Shown: in pieces, positions 18,111 to 27,947 of the stretch
Position numbering within the stretch: position 1 is the first letter of the stretch
Layout: the number at the start of each line of letters is the position of its first letter
Source of the DNA: Gemmatimonas groenlandica
GTDB lineage: Bacteria; Gemmatimonadota; Gemmatimonadetes; Gemmatimonadales; Gemmatimonadaceae
Direction of reading: 5' to 3'
Assembly (NCBI RefSeq): GCF_013004105.1
Contig: NZ_CP053085.1
Span: forward strand, 1,302,001-1,366,000
DNA: 64,000 nt
The notes under the pieces: model-generated
What the model saw: the letters and a program-made list of their open reading frames with translations, nothing else
What the model was told of the DNA's origin: nothing
Database searches by the model: none
Program-made: the position numbers and the translations under genes

Positions 18111-20621
18111 ATGTCTCGCACCCCCGTCCCTGAACTCCTCGCCCCGGCCGGCACACTCGACGCCGTCCGCGCTGCCGTCGCCAATGGCGCCAACGCGGTC
18201 TATCTGGGCGCCTCGATGTACAATGCCCGCGATGAGGGCGCCCAGCTCTCGCTGGATGAGCTCGCACTCGCCTGCGCGATCGCGCATGCTCGCGGCGCCC
18301 GGGTGTACCTCACGTTCAACGTGCTCATCAAGCCCGAGGAGCTCGGGGAGGCCCTCGCCTATCTCGGCGAATGCGTCGACCGCGGGATCGATGCGGCCAT
18401 CGTGCAGGATCTGGGCGTGGTGCGGCTCATCCAACAGGTTTATCCGCAGCTCGAGGTGCACGGCTCGACGCAGATGACGGTGCACGACGCCGCCGGCGCG
18501 CGGGTCATGCAGCGCCTCGGCGTGGAACGCGTCGTACTGGCGCGCGAAAACACGCTCGAGGACATTCGGGCGATCCGGCAAGCGGTACCGGAACTCGGCC
18601 TCGAAACGTTCGTGCACGGTGCGCTCTGCATTTCGTACTCCGGCCAGTGCTTCATGTCCGGTATGATCAGCGAACGCTCGGCGAACCGGGGCTCATGCGC
18701 GCAGTCGTGCCGCAAGGACTACACGCTCACCGACGAAGCGACCGGCGCCACGCTCGACAGCGGGTACCTCATCTCGGCGAAGGATCTCGCGGCACATGAT
18801 CACCTTGAGCAACTCGCTGAACTCGGGATCGGCTGCCTCAAAGTCGAAGGGCGAAAGAAGAAGCCGGAATACGTCGCGACCGTCACGAAGGCCTATCGCG
18901 GGTGGCTCGATGCGCTGGCGCGTGGCGAACGCGAACTGGCGCCGTCGATCGAGGAAGTCGAGCCCCTCGTGCAGATCTTCAGCCGCGGCAACACCGGCGG
19001 TATGTACGGCGGACGCGAGGGACGGGAGTACATCACGCGCACGCAGCCGGACAATCGCGGATTGCCCATCGGTAAGGTGGTCGGCCATGAGGGCGCGGAA
19101 CTGATCGTCGAGACTACGCACGCGATCGCGGTCGGTGATGGTCTCGGCTTCGAATCGCCGGAGCTGACATCGTCGGCCACGATGGGCGGCTCGGTGCAGA
19201 ATGTTCGGCACGTGTGGACGCGCAATGGTACCCATCGACAGGTCGTGAGCGTACGGTTGAGCGCCGCACGATCGCGGGTGCCCGACGGATGGCGCGTCGT
19301 GCGCACGAGCGATGCCACCCTGCTTCGGCAGGCACAGGAATCGTTCGCCAGCGTAGCGGTGCCCGAGCGTGTCGGTGCCCTGCGTATTGATGTGCGTGTG
19401 TTCGGGCACAGCGGCGGCCCGCTCAAGACGATCTGGAATTCCGGCGAGATGGAAGTCACGGTGCGTGGCGAAGTCCCGCTGAGCGTCGCCAGCAAACGTG
19501 CGCTCGATGTGCCGCAGCTTCGTGAACAGCTCGGACGACTGGGAGGCACGGCCTTCAAGCTGGGAACGGTTGACGTGGCCGGTTTGGCCGACGGACTGTT
19601 CCTGCCGGTAAGCGAACTGAATCGCATCCGTCAGGACGCGGTCGCGCAGCTCGAAGAGCAACTCGGCTGGGCGCGTCAGAGTGATGTGGCGGTGCGTGAA
19701 GCGCGCATCGCCGAGGTGGTCGACACGGTTGCGTCGTCGATCCCGTCGGCGGTCACCGACGCGTCCTTTGCGCTGCGTGCCATCGTGTGCGATCTCGACA
19801 CCGCGCGCGAGGCCGCCGCGGGTGGCGCAACGGAGATCGTGCTGGATCCGTTCTTACGCCATCCCACGCCACCTCTCGCCCGCGTGCACGCGCTACGCGA
19901 GGAACTCGCCGCGGCTGGCGTTACGCTGCGTCTCCGCACGCCAACGATCGTGCGCCCCGAGGAACGCAAGCGACTTGAGAAGTGGCTGGCACTCGACCTG
20001 CCGCTGCTGACCGGCCATCTGGGCCTGCTCGCCGAGTTTGGTGGGGCAGGGCGAGATGTCATCGCCGATTACGCGACGAACGTGTTCAACCAGCACACGG
20101 CACAGCTGCTGTTCGAGCTCGGGGCGTCGCGACTGGTTGCGTCGATCGAGCTGACGACCGAGGAACTCGGGCAGCTCACCGACCCGTGGCGCGGCCGCAA
20201 TTTCGACGTGCTCGTCTACGGGCGTACTGAGGGCATGACCATCGAGCATTGCGTCCTGTCGGCGGCGTTCGATCGCGAGCCGACCACGTGCCGCGATCTC
20301 TGCGTGCAAAAGCACACCAACGTGTCGTTGACCGATCCAGCCGGTTACACCTTCGCGGTGGCCACCGACTCGGCGTGCCGCAACCGACTGCTGCATTCGC
20401 GCCCCATCGATGGATCTGAGTATCTGCCGGACCTCTGGGCACAGGGCGTGCGCGGCTATCAGATGGTCTTCAACGTTCCTGGTGATCCCGTGCAACAGAT
20501 TGTTCGTGCCTATCGCGACATGCTCGATGCGCTTGCCGGCAACGTCTTGCCGGAGATGACCGCGACCCGCCGCCTGCTCGACGGCGCGTTTACACGCGGG
20601 CATTTTGCGAGGGCCGTCTGA
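18111..20621 (+). CDS. U32 family peptidase / RlhA-like protein, long form
   Basis: An 836-residue U32 protein. It starts PELLAPAGTLDAVRAAVANGANAVYLG and has HGALCISYSGQCFMS and RGSCAQSCRKDY, the cysteine-rich block of the family; RlhA of E. coli uses this fold to hydroxylate C2501 of 23S rRNA. The middle (about 370-520) matches the accessory domain with the EVTVRGEVP block. The C-terminal 300 residues repeat a barrel-like part with C-rich HCVLSAAFDREPTTCRDLC. It is longer than E. coli RlhA (about 650). A ribosome-modification role is more likely than proteolysis, but this is inference. Confidence 0.8.
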   Translation: MSRTPVPELLAPAGTLDAVRAAVANGANAVYLGASMYNARDEGAQLSLDELALACAIAHARGARVYLTFNVLIKPEELGEALAYLGECVDRGIDAAIVQDLGVVRLIQQVYPQLEVHGSTQMTVHDAAGARVMQRLGVERVVLARENTLEDIRAIRQAVPELGLETFVHGALCISYSGQCFMSGMISERSANRGSCAQSCRKDYTLTDEATGATLDSGYLISAKDLAAHDHLEQLAELGIGCLKVEGRKKKPEYVATVTKAYRGWLDALARGERELAPSIEEVEPLVQIFSRGNTGGMYGGREGREYITRTQPDNRGLPIGKVVGHEGAELIVETTHAIAVGDGLGFESPELTSSATMGGSVQNVRHVWTRNGTHRQVVSVRLSAARSRVPDGWRVVRTSDATLLRQAQESFASVAVPERVGALRIDVRVFGHSGGPLKTIWNSGEMEVTVRGEVPLSVASKRALDVPQLREQLGRLGGTAFKLGTVDVAGLADGLFLPVSELNRIRQDAVAQLEEQLGWARQSDVAVREARIAEVVDTVASSIPSAVTDASFALRAIVCDLDTAREAAAGGATEIVLDPFLRHPTPPLARVHALREELAAAGVTLRLRTPTIVRPEERKRLEKWLALDLPLLTGHLGLLAEFGGAGRDVIADYATNVFNQHTAQLLFELGASRLVASIELTTEELGQLTDPWRGRNFDVLVYGRTEGMTIEHCVLSAAFDREPTTCRDLCVQKHTNVSLTDPAGYTFAVATDSACRNRLLHSRPIDGSEYLPDLWAQGVRGYQMVFNVPGDPVQQIVRAYRDMLDALAGNVLPEMTATRRLLDGAFTRGHFARAV

Positions 20622-20622
20622 C

Positions 20623-20820
20623 ATGAAGCGACTGTTTCGCACTCTCATGCCGCTGCTGCCGATCGGGCTGGCGATCCTCGCCGGGATCGACGCCGTTACG
20701 GCCTTCCAGACTGAACGTACGGGGCGTGGCGCGTTCAAAGTGCTGAGCGTGCTGGTGTGGTTGTTCATCGCATACATGCTGTACGAGACCAACAAGCGCA
20801 TTCCGACCGACGAGAAGTAG
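20623..20820 (+). CDS. Small membrane protein (65 aa)
   Basis: A 65-residue protein, MKRLFRTLMPLLPIGLAIL..., with two hydrophobic helices at about 8-25 and 40-56 and a charged tail ETNKRIPTDEK. It starts two bases after the U32 stop, so it is probably cotranscribed. No family is recognised. An in-frame TTG start 18 bases earlier exists but would overlap the U32 gene. Confidence 0.55.
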   Translation: MKRLFRTLMPLLPIGLAILAGIDAVTAFQTERTGRGAFKVLSVLVWLFIAYMLYETNKRIPTDEK

Positions 20821-20891
20821 TTGGCGTTGGCGTGATGACGCGCGCGTTCTTTGGATGACGTGCGCGACGGAGGGATGCGCTAGCGTGCGGC

Positions 20892-22685
20892 ATGCCGATC
20901 GCACGCACCACATCAGCCGGTTACGGCACGCTGGAACTCGCCCGCGTCACGCTGCGTGAGACGTTTGGCTATCCGGATTTCCGGCCGCCGCAGATCCGTG
21001 CGGTGCAGTCGGTGGTCTCCGGTCGCGATGCGCTGCTCGTACTCCCGACCGGCGGTGGCAAGTCACTCTGCTATCAGGTGCCCGCGCTCGTCCGAAACGG
21101 ACTGACGGTGGTGATCTCGCCGCTGATCTCGCTGATGAAGGATCAGGTCGATGCGCTCCAGCGCAAAGGCGTGTCGGCGGCGTTCATCAATAGCACGCTG
21201 AGCGTGAGCGAGGTCGCGGACCGTATGGCGCGGGCGCGCGACGGCTCGCTCAAATTGCTCTATCTCGCGCCCGAGCGACTGGAGGCCGGCCGCGTGCTGC
21301 AGCAACTCGTGGAGGTCGGCGTGCAACTGCTGGCCGTCGACGAAGCGCACTGCATCAGCGAATGGGGACACGACTTCCGGCCGAGCTATCGGCGAATCGG
21401 CCTGATTCGCGAGCGACTGGGTACACCGCAAACCGTTGCCCTCACAGCAACCGCCACACCCGATGTCCGGAGGGACATCGTGCGTCAACTCGCGCTCCGT
21501 GACGTCGAGGTGGTCGTGGCCGGTTTCGATCGTACTAATCTCACGTATTACGTGACACCGGTGCGCACGCAGCCCGATAAGGACCGAGCAGCGATCCGTC
21601 TGCTTCGCACCTTCGACGCGCCCGCGATCGTGTACGCACCCACGCGCAAGGCGGTGGAACGCGTGACGTCGGTCTTGGTGCGCGGTCGAATCCGCGCCGT
21701 CGCCTATCACGCCGGATTGGATGACGCGCTGCGCCAGCGCGCGCAGGATGCCTTCATGCAGGAGCGCGCCCGCGTGATCGTGGCCACCAGTGCGTTCGGT
21801 ATGGGCATCGACAAGCCGGATGTCCGCCTGGTCGTTCATCACTCCATGCCCGGCTCTCTCGAGGCGTATTATCAGGAAGCGGGACGTGCCGGTCGCGACG
21901 GCGAGCCGAGTACGTGCGTGTTGCTCCACGCATATCCCGATCGCTTCACGCACGAATTCTTCATCGGCAGTGCACACCCGGAGCGATCCGTCATTGAGCG
22001 CACATGGCGGATGCTGCGATCGCTCGTCGACCGGCACGGACTTGTCGCATTCACCGTTGACGAGCTGGCGAAGCGGGCGCCGGCGTCACTAGGCGAGCGC
22101 AAAGTCGGGGCGGCCCTTCGCGTACTGATCAAAGCCGGCGCCTGCAAAGCCGAGGCGGCACCTATGGGTCGCGTCTCCGTCCGGCTCCTCGCATCTCCGG
22201 AACGGATCATCGGCGAGCTCACGGGCGACCGCGCGTTCGATCGGGAAGTGCTCCGGGCGCTGTGGCGTGCGGTCGGCAGCAAACTGGAGCTCGGTGCGAC
22301 CATTGACCTCGACCGGCTATCTCGAGGGCTCGGTGGATCGATGGCGCTCGTCCCTGTTTTGGAGCGGCTGGCAGCGCAGCAGTTCGTCACGTGGACGCGA
22401 ACGGGGGCAGCTGTGCGCCTCGATCCGCGCGCGAAGCGCGCGGACTGGCTGCCGGTCGAGTGGACGGCGATCGATCGGCGGCGCAGATCCGATCTGAACC
22501 GTCTCGATGCAATGCAGCGATATGCGCAGACGCGCTATTGCCGAAGAGCGTTCGTCCTGCGCTATTTCGGAGACCCCGAAGTGCGCTCCCAGTGCGCTGC
22601 CTGCGATCGTTGCTTGGGCACCACTGAAGTCCTTCCACCGGCCAGCACGAAGCAGTCCGATCGTGGCCGGTCCCGCCCGCTCTGA
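20892..22685 (+). CDS. RecQ-family ATP-dependent DNA helicase
   Basis: A 597-residue superfamily 2 helicase. Walker A LPTGGGKS is at 51-58, DEAH at 150-153 in [19 protein letters not shown], with TATAT and the [12 protein letters not shown] and [10 protein letters not shown] motifs in the second RecA lobe. Four cysteines that match the RecQ zinc site (Cys550, 568, 571, 574; YFGD between) are at the very C-terminus, after about 190 residues of winged-helix-like sequence. E. coli RecQ has this site directly after the helicase core. No HRDC domain is seen. It likely acts in recombination repair. Confidence 0.88.
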   Translation: MPIARTTSAGYGTLELARVTLRETFGYPDFRPPQIRAVQSVVSGRDALLVLPTGGGKSLCYQVPALVRNGLTVVISPLISLMKDQVDALQRKGVSAAFINSTLSVSEVADRMARARDGSLKLLYLAPERLEAGRVLQQLVEVGVQLLAVDEAHCISEWGHDFRPSYRRIGLIRERLGTPQTVALTATATPDVRRDIVRQLALRDVEVVVAGFDRTNLTYYVTPVRTQPDKDRAAIRLLRTFDAPAIVYAPTRKAVERVTSVLVRGRIRAVAYHAGLDDALRQRAQDAFMQERARVIVATSAFGMGIDKPDVRLVVHHSMPGSLEAYYQEAGRAGRDGEPSTCVLLHAYPDRFTHEFFIGSAHPERSVIERTWRMLRSLVDRHGLVAFTVDELAKRAPASLGERKVGAALRVLIKAGACKAEAAPMGRVSVRLLASPERIIGELTGDRAFDREVLRALWRAVGSKLELGATIDLDRLSRGLGGSMALVPVLERLAAQQFVTWTRTGAAVRLDPRAKRADWLPVEWTAIDRRRRSDLNRLDAMQRYAQTRYCRRAFVLRYFGDPEVRSQCAACDRCLGTTEVLPPASTKQSDRGRSRPL

Positions 22686-22699
22686 CCTCGACGTCTTCC

Positions 22700-23917
22700 A
22701 TGGACGATAGTCTTTATTTCAACGAGCAGCATCTCGCCGTGCGCGACATGGTCCGCAGTTTTGCGCGAGAGCAGGTTGCCCCCGTCGCCTCGCAACACGA
22801 TGAGGACTCGACGTTCCCCTGGGTGAATGTGAAGGCCATGGGTGATCTCGGACTCCTCGGTATTCCGTGGTCCGAGGATGTCGGTGGTGCCGGATTCGAT
22901 ACGATCAGCTTCATGATCGCGATCGAGGAGCTCGCGAAAGTGTGCGCCTCGCATTCCATCACGATCAGCGCGCACACGACGCTGGGCACCTCGCCCATCG
23001 TGAATTTTGGTACGCCGGCGCAGATCGCGCAGTACGTGCCGCTGCTGGCCAGCGGCAAGGTCCTTGGCGGCTTCGGTCTCACCGAAGAGAGCGCCGGAAG
23101 CGATGCCGGCGGCACGCGTACGACGGCGGAGAAGAAGGACGGCTACTACCTGCTGAACGGCTCCAAGCGGTTCATCACGCATGCCGGTGTCGGTGAGGTG
23201 TTCGTCGTCACCGCGGTGACCGACCCGTCCAAGGGCACGAAGGGCATCTCGTCCTTCATCCTGAACAAGGAGAGCTGCGATCTCGAGCAGTGCCGTGTGC
23301 TAGGCGTCGGTCACGACGACTCGTTGAAGCCGATGAAGGGCTTCACGTCGGGCAAGAAGGAAAACAAGCTCGGATGGCGCGCGTCCGACACGCGGGAACT
23401 GTTGTTCGACAACGTCGAAGTGCCGGCGGAGAATCTGTTGGGCACCGAGGGCCTCGGCTTCATCAACTTCATGAAGACGCTCGATGCCGGACGTATCGGG
23501 ATCGCTTCGCTCTCGATCGGCATTGCGCAGGGAGCACTCGAGGAGTCGCTCAAGTACGCGTCGGTCCGCAAGCAGTTCGGGGCGGCCATTGCCACGTTTC
23601 AGGGCATCCAGTTCCAGCTGTCCGACATGGCGACGGAGATCGAAGCCGGCCGCCATCTGGTTTATCACGCGGCGTGGCTGGCCCAGCAGGGCAAGCCGTT
23701 TGGCAAGGAAGCCGCGATGGCCAAGCTGTTCTGCTCGGAACTGGCGATGCGAGCCACGATCAAGGCTATCCAGATCCACGGCGGGTACGGCTACACGAAG
23801 GACTATCCCGTTGAGCGCTACATGCGCGATGCGAAGATCTGCGAAATCGGCGAAGGGACGAGCGAGATCCAGCGTATGGTGATCGCGAGGCACCTGCTGA
23901 AGGGACTGATGGACTGA
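22700..23917 (+). CDS. Acyl-CoA dehydrogenase (short/branched-chain type)
   Basis: A 405-residue FAD enzyme that introduces the alpha-beta double bond in acyl-CoAs and passes electrons to ETF. It has the [14 protein letters not shown] flavin/substrate motif, KRFITHAG, and the C-terminal [21 protein letters not shown] segment followed by EGTSEIQR. Glu385 in EGT is the catalytic base position of butyryl-CoA and short-chain dehydrogenases. It starts 14 bases after the RecQ-like gene. Together with the mutase/carboxylase locus 5 kb upstream it could serve branched-chain or butyryl-CoA oxidation. Confidence 0.92.
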   Translation: MDDSLYFNEQHLAVRDMVRSFAREQVAPVASQHDEDSTFPWVNVKAMGDLGLLGIPWSEDVGGAGFDTISFMIAIEELAKVCASHSITISAHTTLGTSPIVNFGTPAQIAQYVPLLASGKVLGGFGLTEESAGSDAGGTRTTAEKKDGYYLLNGSKRFITHAGVGEVFVVTAVTDPSKGTKGISSFILNKESCDLEQCRVLGVGHDDSLKPMKGFTSGKKENKLGWRASDTRELLFDNVEVPAENLLGTEGLGFINFMKTLDAGRIGIASLSIGIAQGALEESLKYASVRKQFGAAIATFQGIQFQLSDMATEIEAGRHLVYHAAWLAQQGKPFGKEAAMAKLFCSELAMRATIKAIQIHGGYGYTKDYPVERYMRDAKICEIGEGTSEIQRMVIARHLLKGLMD

Positions 23918-24389
23918 GTCACCGGGACGGACCGCCCTGGGTGTATTGCGGGAGACGTTCGGTCCCGTGTACTCTTCCTTGGTAGTTCGTTTTGGCAGGA
24001 CCCCGCAGTTTCCGTAGCCGTCGCTTCCGGCGCCGGCGGCCCGTGCGACTCACGGGCCGTTTGCGTTTGTGGTGGGGGCGGATCGGCGCCAGCGTGCAGC
24101 CATCCGACGCCTTCCACACGTCCCACCGCACGACACACCCCGTGTGTCGATCGCGGGCAATCGCGTTTGTCCTGAGGCCTGCGCCTCCCGCCGCTATCGA
24201 AGCGCGGGACGGTCCGCGGTATTCGGGCGCGAGTCGCCCGTCCGATCAGTCGTGCTGGCTGGGGGAGCCCCGTGACGTCGTCCGTGTCGCCGCCTTCTGG
24301 CGCGCTCGGGCAGCCTCTGTTCGATCACCGTGTTCGTCGCCGCATCGGTCCAGTGGGGTCGCCACCGCCGAGGCGCGCGGCACGTCAGA
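23918..24389. other. 472-bp gene-free stretch before the RNase E/G gene
   Basis: No convincing gene is seen. It holds a terminator-like hairpin near 24037-24065 (listed separately) and then about 325 bases of GC-rich sequence up to the RNase E/G ATG. A long structured 5' leader would fit the known autoregulation of RNase E in enterobacteria, but no conserved leader motif or strong -35/-10 pair could be identified by eye. Confidence 0.4.
24037..24065 (+). terminator. Terminator-like hairpin after acyl-CoA dehydrogenase
   Basis: A perfect 9-bp stem, CGGCCCGTG with CACGGGCCG, closes a 5-base loop (24046-24050) and is followed by a T-rich GTTTGCGTTTG tract. It lies 120 bases after the acyl-CoA dehydrogenase stop. 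The T tract is interrupted, so efficiency is uncertain. Confidence 0.55.
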
Positions 24390-25961
24390 ATGAAGCGAGA
24401 AATCCTGGTGAACGCGACGCCGCGCGAGACGCGCGTCGCTATTCTCGAGGACGGCCAGTTGGTGGAGTTGCTGGTGGATCGACCCGATGCGCGTCGCATG
24501 GTTGGCGATGTGTATCTCGGGAAGGTCGAAGCCGTGCTCCCCGGTATTCAGGCCGCCTTCGTGAACATCGGCACCGAAAAGTCCGCATTCCTGCACGCCG
24601 CCGACGTGGTGGTGGAGGATGCGCCGGTGGCCGACGACGAAGATGATGACGAGGACGAGGCCGGCGAGGATGCCGGTGGCGGGAGCGCCGGCGGTGGTCG
24701 CCGCGGTCGCCGCGAAGTCCGCCCCATTCAGGACCTCCTGAAGCGCGGCCAAGACATCCTCGTGCAAATCACAAAGGAACCGATTTCGACCAAGGGCCCG
24801 CGTGTGACCGCACAGGTCTCTCTCGCCGGTCGGTTCCTGGTGTACATGCCGTTCGCGTCCAAGGTCGGCGTCAGCCGAAAGATCGACGAGCGTTCCGAGC
24901 GACAGCGCCTGCGGGCGATGGTCTCCGAGATGCTGCCCGATGATGTGGGCGGGGTCATCATCCGCACCGTCTCGGAAGACGCGACCAAGGAAGTGTTCGA
25001 GCGTGAGCTCAACACCCTCATCAACAACTGGAAGCGGATCAAGCGGAAAACGCAGTTCACTCGGGCGCCCGCGCTGGTACACCGCGAGACGAACGTGACC
25101 CGCGGTCTCGTGCGCGATCTGTTCAGTGCGAAGGTCGAGGGCGTGACCGTCGACTCCCGTCAGGTCTTCAACGAGATCACGGAGTATCTCACGGGAATCG
25201 CCCCCGAGCTCGTCGAGCGCGTCAAGCTGTACGAGGATACGGTGCCGTTGTTCGACAAGGCGGATATCGAAACGGAAATCCGCGATATCTTCAAGCGGCG
25301 CTGTGACCTGCCGAGTGGCGGCTACCTGATCATCGAGCCGACCGAGGCGCTCGTCTCGATCGACGTGAATTCCGGTCGCTACACGGGCAAGCGTGACCCC
25401 GAGAAGACGGTGTTCAAGACGAACACCGAGGCGGCACGTGAAATTGCCCGTCAGCTCCGGTTGCGCGACGTTGGCGGCATCATCGTCTGTGATTTCATCG
25501 ATATGGAAACGCAGGGGAATCGCGACAAGGTGATTCACGAGCTGCGTACGCACCTCGGTCGAGATCGCGCCCGTACCAAGGCGCATGCGGTCTCCGACCT
25601 GGGCCTGGTGGAGATGACGCGCCAGCGCGTGCGGCAGAGCCACTGGCAAAGCATGACCGAGTCGTGCCCTACCTGCAGCGGAACCGGTCGTGTGTTCACG
25701 CCCGAAACGATCGTCCGGCGGACGGAGCGGGCCGTGCGCCGTATGTCGGCGGAGGGACGCCGCGAGCCGGTGATCCTCCGGCTCCATCCGGAGGTCGCCC
25801 TTCACGTGCTCGAGCAGGAACACGACTTCGTGAAGCGCTTGGAGAAGCTGGCCGGATTCCCGATCGAGCTGCGGGACGATCCTTTGCTCCGACCGGATGA
25901 AATGAAGCTCGTTATGCGGGGCGCCCAGCGGGACGTCACGCAGCAGTACGCCCTGGCCTGA
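24390..25961 (+). CDS. RNase E/G family ribonuclease
   Basis: A 523-residue Rne/Rng-type endoribonuclease for rRNA processing and mRNA decay. The N-terminal S1 domain is interrupted at about residues 74-112 by a very acidic then Gly/Arg-rich insert (DDEDDDEDE, GRRGRRE). Catalytic Asp325 (SIDVNSGR) and Asp368 (CDFIDM) match Asp303 and Asp346 of E. coli RNase E, and Cys426/Cys429 (CPTC) form the zinc link. There is no long degradosome scaffold, so it is RNase G-like in size. ATG 24390 starts MKREILVN as in the family. Confidence 0.92.
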   Translation: MKREILVNATPRETRVAILEDGQLVELLVDRPDARRMVGDVYLGKVEAVLPGIQAAFVNIGTEKSAFLHAADVVVEDAPVADDEDDDEDEAGEDAGGGSAGGGRRGRREVRPIQDLLKRGQDILVQITKEPISTKGPRVTAQVSLAGRFLVYMPFASKVGVSRKIDERSERQRLRAMVSEMLPDDVGGVIIRTVSEDATKEVFERELNTLINNWKRIKRKTQFTRAPALVHRETNVTRGLVRDLFSAKVEGVTVDSRQVFNEITEYLTGIAPELVERVKLYEDTVPLFDKADIETEIRDIFKRRCDLPSGGYLIIEPTEALVSIDVNSGRYTGKRDPEKTVFKTNTEAAREIARQLRLRDVGGIIVCDFIDMETQGNRDKVIHELRTHLGRDRARTKAHAVSDLGLVEMTRQRVRQSHWQSMTESCPTCSGTGRVFTPETIVRRTERAVRRMSAEGRREPVILRLHPEVALHVLEQEHDFVKRLEKLAGFPIELRDDPLLRPDEMKLVMRGAQRDVTQQYALA

Positions 25962-25989
25962 AACCGGCCAAAAACTCACGTTCCCACAT

Positions 25990-26015
25990 GCGCCTGAGGC
26001 TGGTCTCAGGCGCTT
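25990..26015 (+). terminator. Hairpin terminator after RNase E/G gene
   Basis: A perfect 9-bp stem, GCGCCTGAG (25990-25998) with CTCAGGCGC (26005-26013), and a 6-base loop. Only two T residues follow before the TTGACA of the next promoter overlaps its 3' edge. It can separate the RNase gene from rplU. Confidence 0.6.
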
Positions 26016-26042
26016 GACAGCTAAAGCGAAGCCGGATAAGCT
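26014..26042 (+). promoter_or_regulatory. Sigma-70-type promoter for rplU-rpmA
   Basis: A perfect -35 TTGACA at 26014-26019, a 17-base spacer and a -10 TAAGCT at 26037-26042 that keeps the key first, second and last bases of TATAAT. It lies about 50 bases before the rplU ATG and directly abuts the upstream terminator stem. Confidence 0.6.
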
Positions 26043-26090
26043 TTAAGGCTACGTTTGAAGCCTGCAGAATACGATTTAACAGATAGAGCC

Positions 26091-26408
26091 ATGAGCTACG
26101 CGATCATTCGCACCGGCGGCAAGCAGTTCCGTGCCGAGCCGGGCAAGTCCCTCAGGATTCCCTCGTTGCTGGGCGATGCCGGCACGGCCGTCGAGTTCAA
26201 CGACGTCCTTATCGGCAACGACGGCACCGGTGTCCGCATGGGCGTGCCCACGCTCAGCGGTGCCAAGGTCACCGGCGAGATCGTGAAGCACGGCCTCGAA
26301 GACAAGATCATCGTCTTCAAGTTCAAGCGCCGTAAGAACTATGCCCGCAAGCAGGGTCATCGGCAGAAGTTCACGGAAGTCCGCATTAACGAAATCACCC
26401 TCGGCTGA
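26091..26408 (+). CDS. rplU: 50S ribosomal protein L21
   Basis: A 105-residue L21 with the conserved start [17 protein letters not shown] and the closing [21 protein letters not shown] segment that binds 23S rRNA domain I. ATG 26091 is chosen because MSYAII aligns with the family start; a frame-extending ATG at 26055 would add 12 unlikely residues and start next to the promoter. It is followed after 50 bases by rpmA, the usual L21-L27 pair. Confidence 0.97.
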   Translation: MSYAIIRTGGKQFRAEPGKSLRIPSLLGDAGTAVEFNDVLIGNDGTGVRMGVPTLSGAKVTGEIVKHGLEDKIIVFKFKRRKNYARKQGHRQKFTEVRINEITLG

Positions 26409-26458
26409 TCGCCGGCGGCGCGCCTCACTGTCGCGCCTCCTTTTCCGGAGTAAGAGCA

Positions 26459-26752
26459 ATGGCACATAAGAAAGGCGTCGGCTCATCACGCAACGGTCGC
26501 GATTCGAATCCGAAGTTTCGCGGCATTAAGAAGTACGGTGGTGAGTTCGTAACGGCTGGCAACATCATCGCGCGTCAGTGCGGTACGAAGTGGCATCCCG
26601 GCAGCAATGTCGGCATGGGCACGGACTACACGATCTACTCGCTCGTCGATGGCGTCGTGCAGTTCCAGCACCACAACAAGAAGAAGTACAAGATCAGCGT
26701 GCTTCCCGTCGAGTTCGTCGAGATGATCGTCGAGGAAGTGGTCGAGGCCTGA
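26459..26752 (+). CDS. rpmA: 50S ribosomal protein L27
   Basis: A 97-residue L27 starting [16 protein letters not shown], so the lysine/glycine-rich tail that reaches the peptidyl-transferase centre begins at residue 2 and no Firmicutes-type cleaved leader is present. [18 protein letters not shown] is the family signature. A GGAG sits 8 bases before the ATG. A strong hairpin follows at 26780. Confidence 0.98.
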   Translation: MAHKKGVGSSRNGRDSNPKFRGIKKYGGEFVTAGNIIARQCGTKWHPGSNVGMGTDYTIYSLVDGVVQFQHHNKKKYKISVLPVEFVEMIVEEVVEA

Positions 26753-26779
26753 GCCTCACCGCGCGTTCGTTGTATTCAG

Positions 26780-26808
26780 GAAGCCTCCGCCTCGCGGGGG
26801 CTTCTTGC
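26780..26808 (+). terminator. Rho-independent terminator after rpmA
   Basis: A 10-bp stem with one G-T pair, GAAGCCTCCG (26780-26789) with CGGGGGCTTC (26795-26804), a 5-base loop and a short TTG tail. It ends the rplU-rpmA transcript. Confidence 0.7.
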
Positions 26809-26883
26809 GTTCTCCGGCGTAACTTCTCCGCGTCGCTTCACGTAGGTTCTCTGCATCACTCACACTTTGCGGAGAAGCGAGTC

Positions 26884-27258
26884 ATGGCGATCTGGGATAA
26901 GGTCAAGCAGGGGATCGATAAGGCCGGCAAGGCCGCGCAGGACGTCTTCGACGAGGGCAAGCTGCGCCTCGACGCCTATCGCGCCCGCGAACAGACTGAT
27001 AAGGCGGCCGAGGCGCTCGGCTACGCTGTGTTCCGTGCCGCTGATGCAGGCGGTGAGCTCGCCGCCGATGCGCGCGAGCGGCTCATCGCGGCCATGCGGG
27101 CGCTGGATGCCGAGGCACGTCGCCTTGAGACTGAGCTGGCCGCGGCGCGCGCCGCCAACGGCACGACGGAGGCTGACACGGCCGCCGGATCGGTGCCGAC
27201 GGCCCCCGTGCAGCCGCCTGTGCAGCAGTCCGCGCCGCCGACGGATACTCAGGGATAG
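26884..27258 (+). CDS. Hypothetical coiled-coil protein
   Basis: A 124-residue soluble protein. Residues 5-95 are almost entirely helical and charged (KVKQGIDKAGKAAQDVFDEGK, ARERLIAAMRALDAEARRLETEL), and the last 30 residues are Pro/Gln/Thr-rich. No known domain is recognised. The ATG is preceded by GCGGAGAAG. An upstream extension of the frame to 26578 overlaps rpmA and is rejected. Its last 10 bases overlap the end of the convergent glycerophosphodiesterase gene. Confidence 0.6.
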   Translation: MAIWDKVKQGIDKAGKAAQDVFDEGKLRLDAYRAREQTDKAAEALGYAVFRAADAGGELAADARERLIAAMRALDAEARRLETELAAARAANGTTEADTAAGSVPTAPVQPPVQQSAPPTDTQG

Positions 27259-27947
27259 AACGCCGCCCGGATGGTCGCTGGCACATCGGTGCAAAGGCCA
27301 TCCACGCCCCATGACGCGAGCAGATGCGCGCGCACCGGATCGTTCTCGGTCCACGCGATGACCTTGGTCCCGCGTTCGTGAGCCGAGATCACGAGCGCTT
27401 CGTCGATGAGATGGGTGTATTGCCAGAGTGCGCCCGGCGCGGTGGGGCGAAGCATGCCGGCCGGGTCAATGAGATACGAGTCGGACAAGAACCCGATTTC
27501 GGTCGTCGGACGAATCATCCGGACCGCCGCGGGAATGCGGTGGTCGAACGAATGCACCGCCGTTCGCACGGTGGGGTGGCGGTCGAGCAGGGCGGCGACC
27601 GCCGCCTCGATGCGCGGGGCCTTCACCTCGATGTAGACCGTGGCCTTCGTCCCGACCAGCGCGAGCACGTCGTCGAGCAGCGGTACCGGATGCCCGCCGC
27701 GAAGCTGTGCGCGGCGGAGCTCAGGCAGGGTCAGCTCTCGGATCGCGGCGGCGCCCCCGGCGTCGCCACCCCGCTCGAGGGTGAGCACCGGGTCGTGGTG
27801 CACGACCACGTGGCCGTCGGCCGTGCCGTGTACGTCGAGCTCGATGCCGTCCGCCTGCTGTTCGAGGGCACGGGTGAAGGCGGCGAGAGTGTTCTCGAGG
27901 CACTCGCGTGACGAGCCGCGATGGGCGATGATGTCTGGTATATGCAT
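27249..27947 (-). CDS. Glycerophosphodiester phosphodiesterase
   Basis: A 232-residue GDPD TIM barrel that splits glycerophosphodiesters into sn-glycerol 3-phosphate and an alcohol. The metal/catalytic motifs are AHRGSS, ENTLAAF, ELDVHGTADGHVVVHHD and YIEVK. There is no signal peptide, so it is probably cytosolic, like UgpQ. A GGGAGAG precedes the ATG. It is divergent from the ECF sigma gene, with 146 bases between them. Confidence 0.92.
   Translation of the reverse strand: MHIPDIIAHRGSSRECLENTLAAFTRALEQQADGIELDVHGTADGHVVVHHDPVLTLERGGDAGGAAAIRELTLPELRRAQLRGGHPVPLLDDVLALVGTKATVYIEVKAPRIEAAVAALLDRHPTVRTAVHSFDHRIPAAVRMIRPTTEIGFLSDSYLIDPAGMLRPTAPGALWQYTHLIDEALVISAHERGTKVIAWTENDPVRAHLLASWGVDGLCTDVPATIRAAFYP

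Noticed and set aside
23918-24389. Hidden small gene in the 472-bp gap
   Set aside because: Short frames are present, but none has a ribosome-binding site together with protein-like composition.
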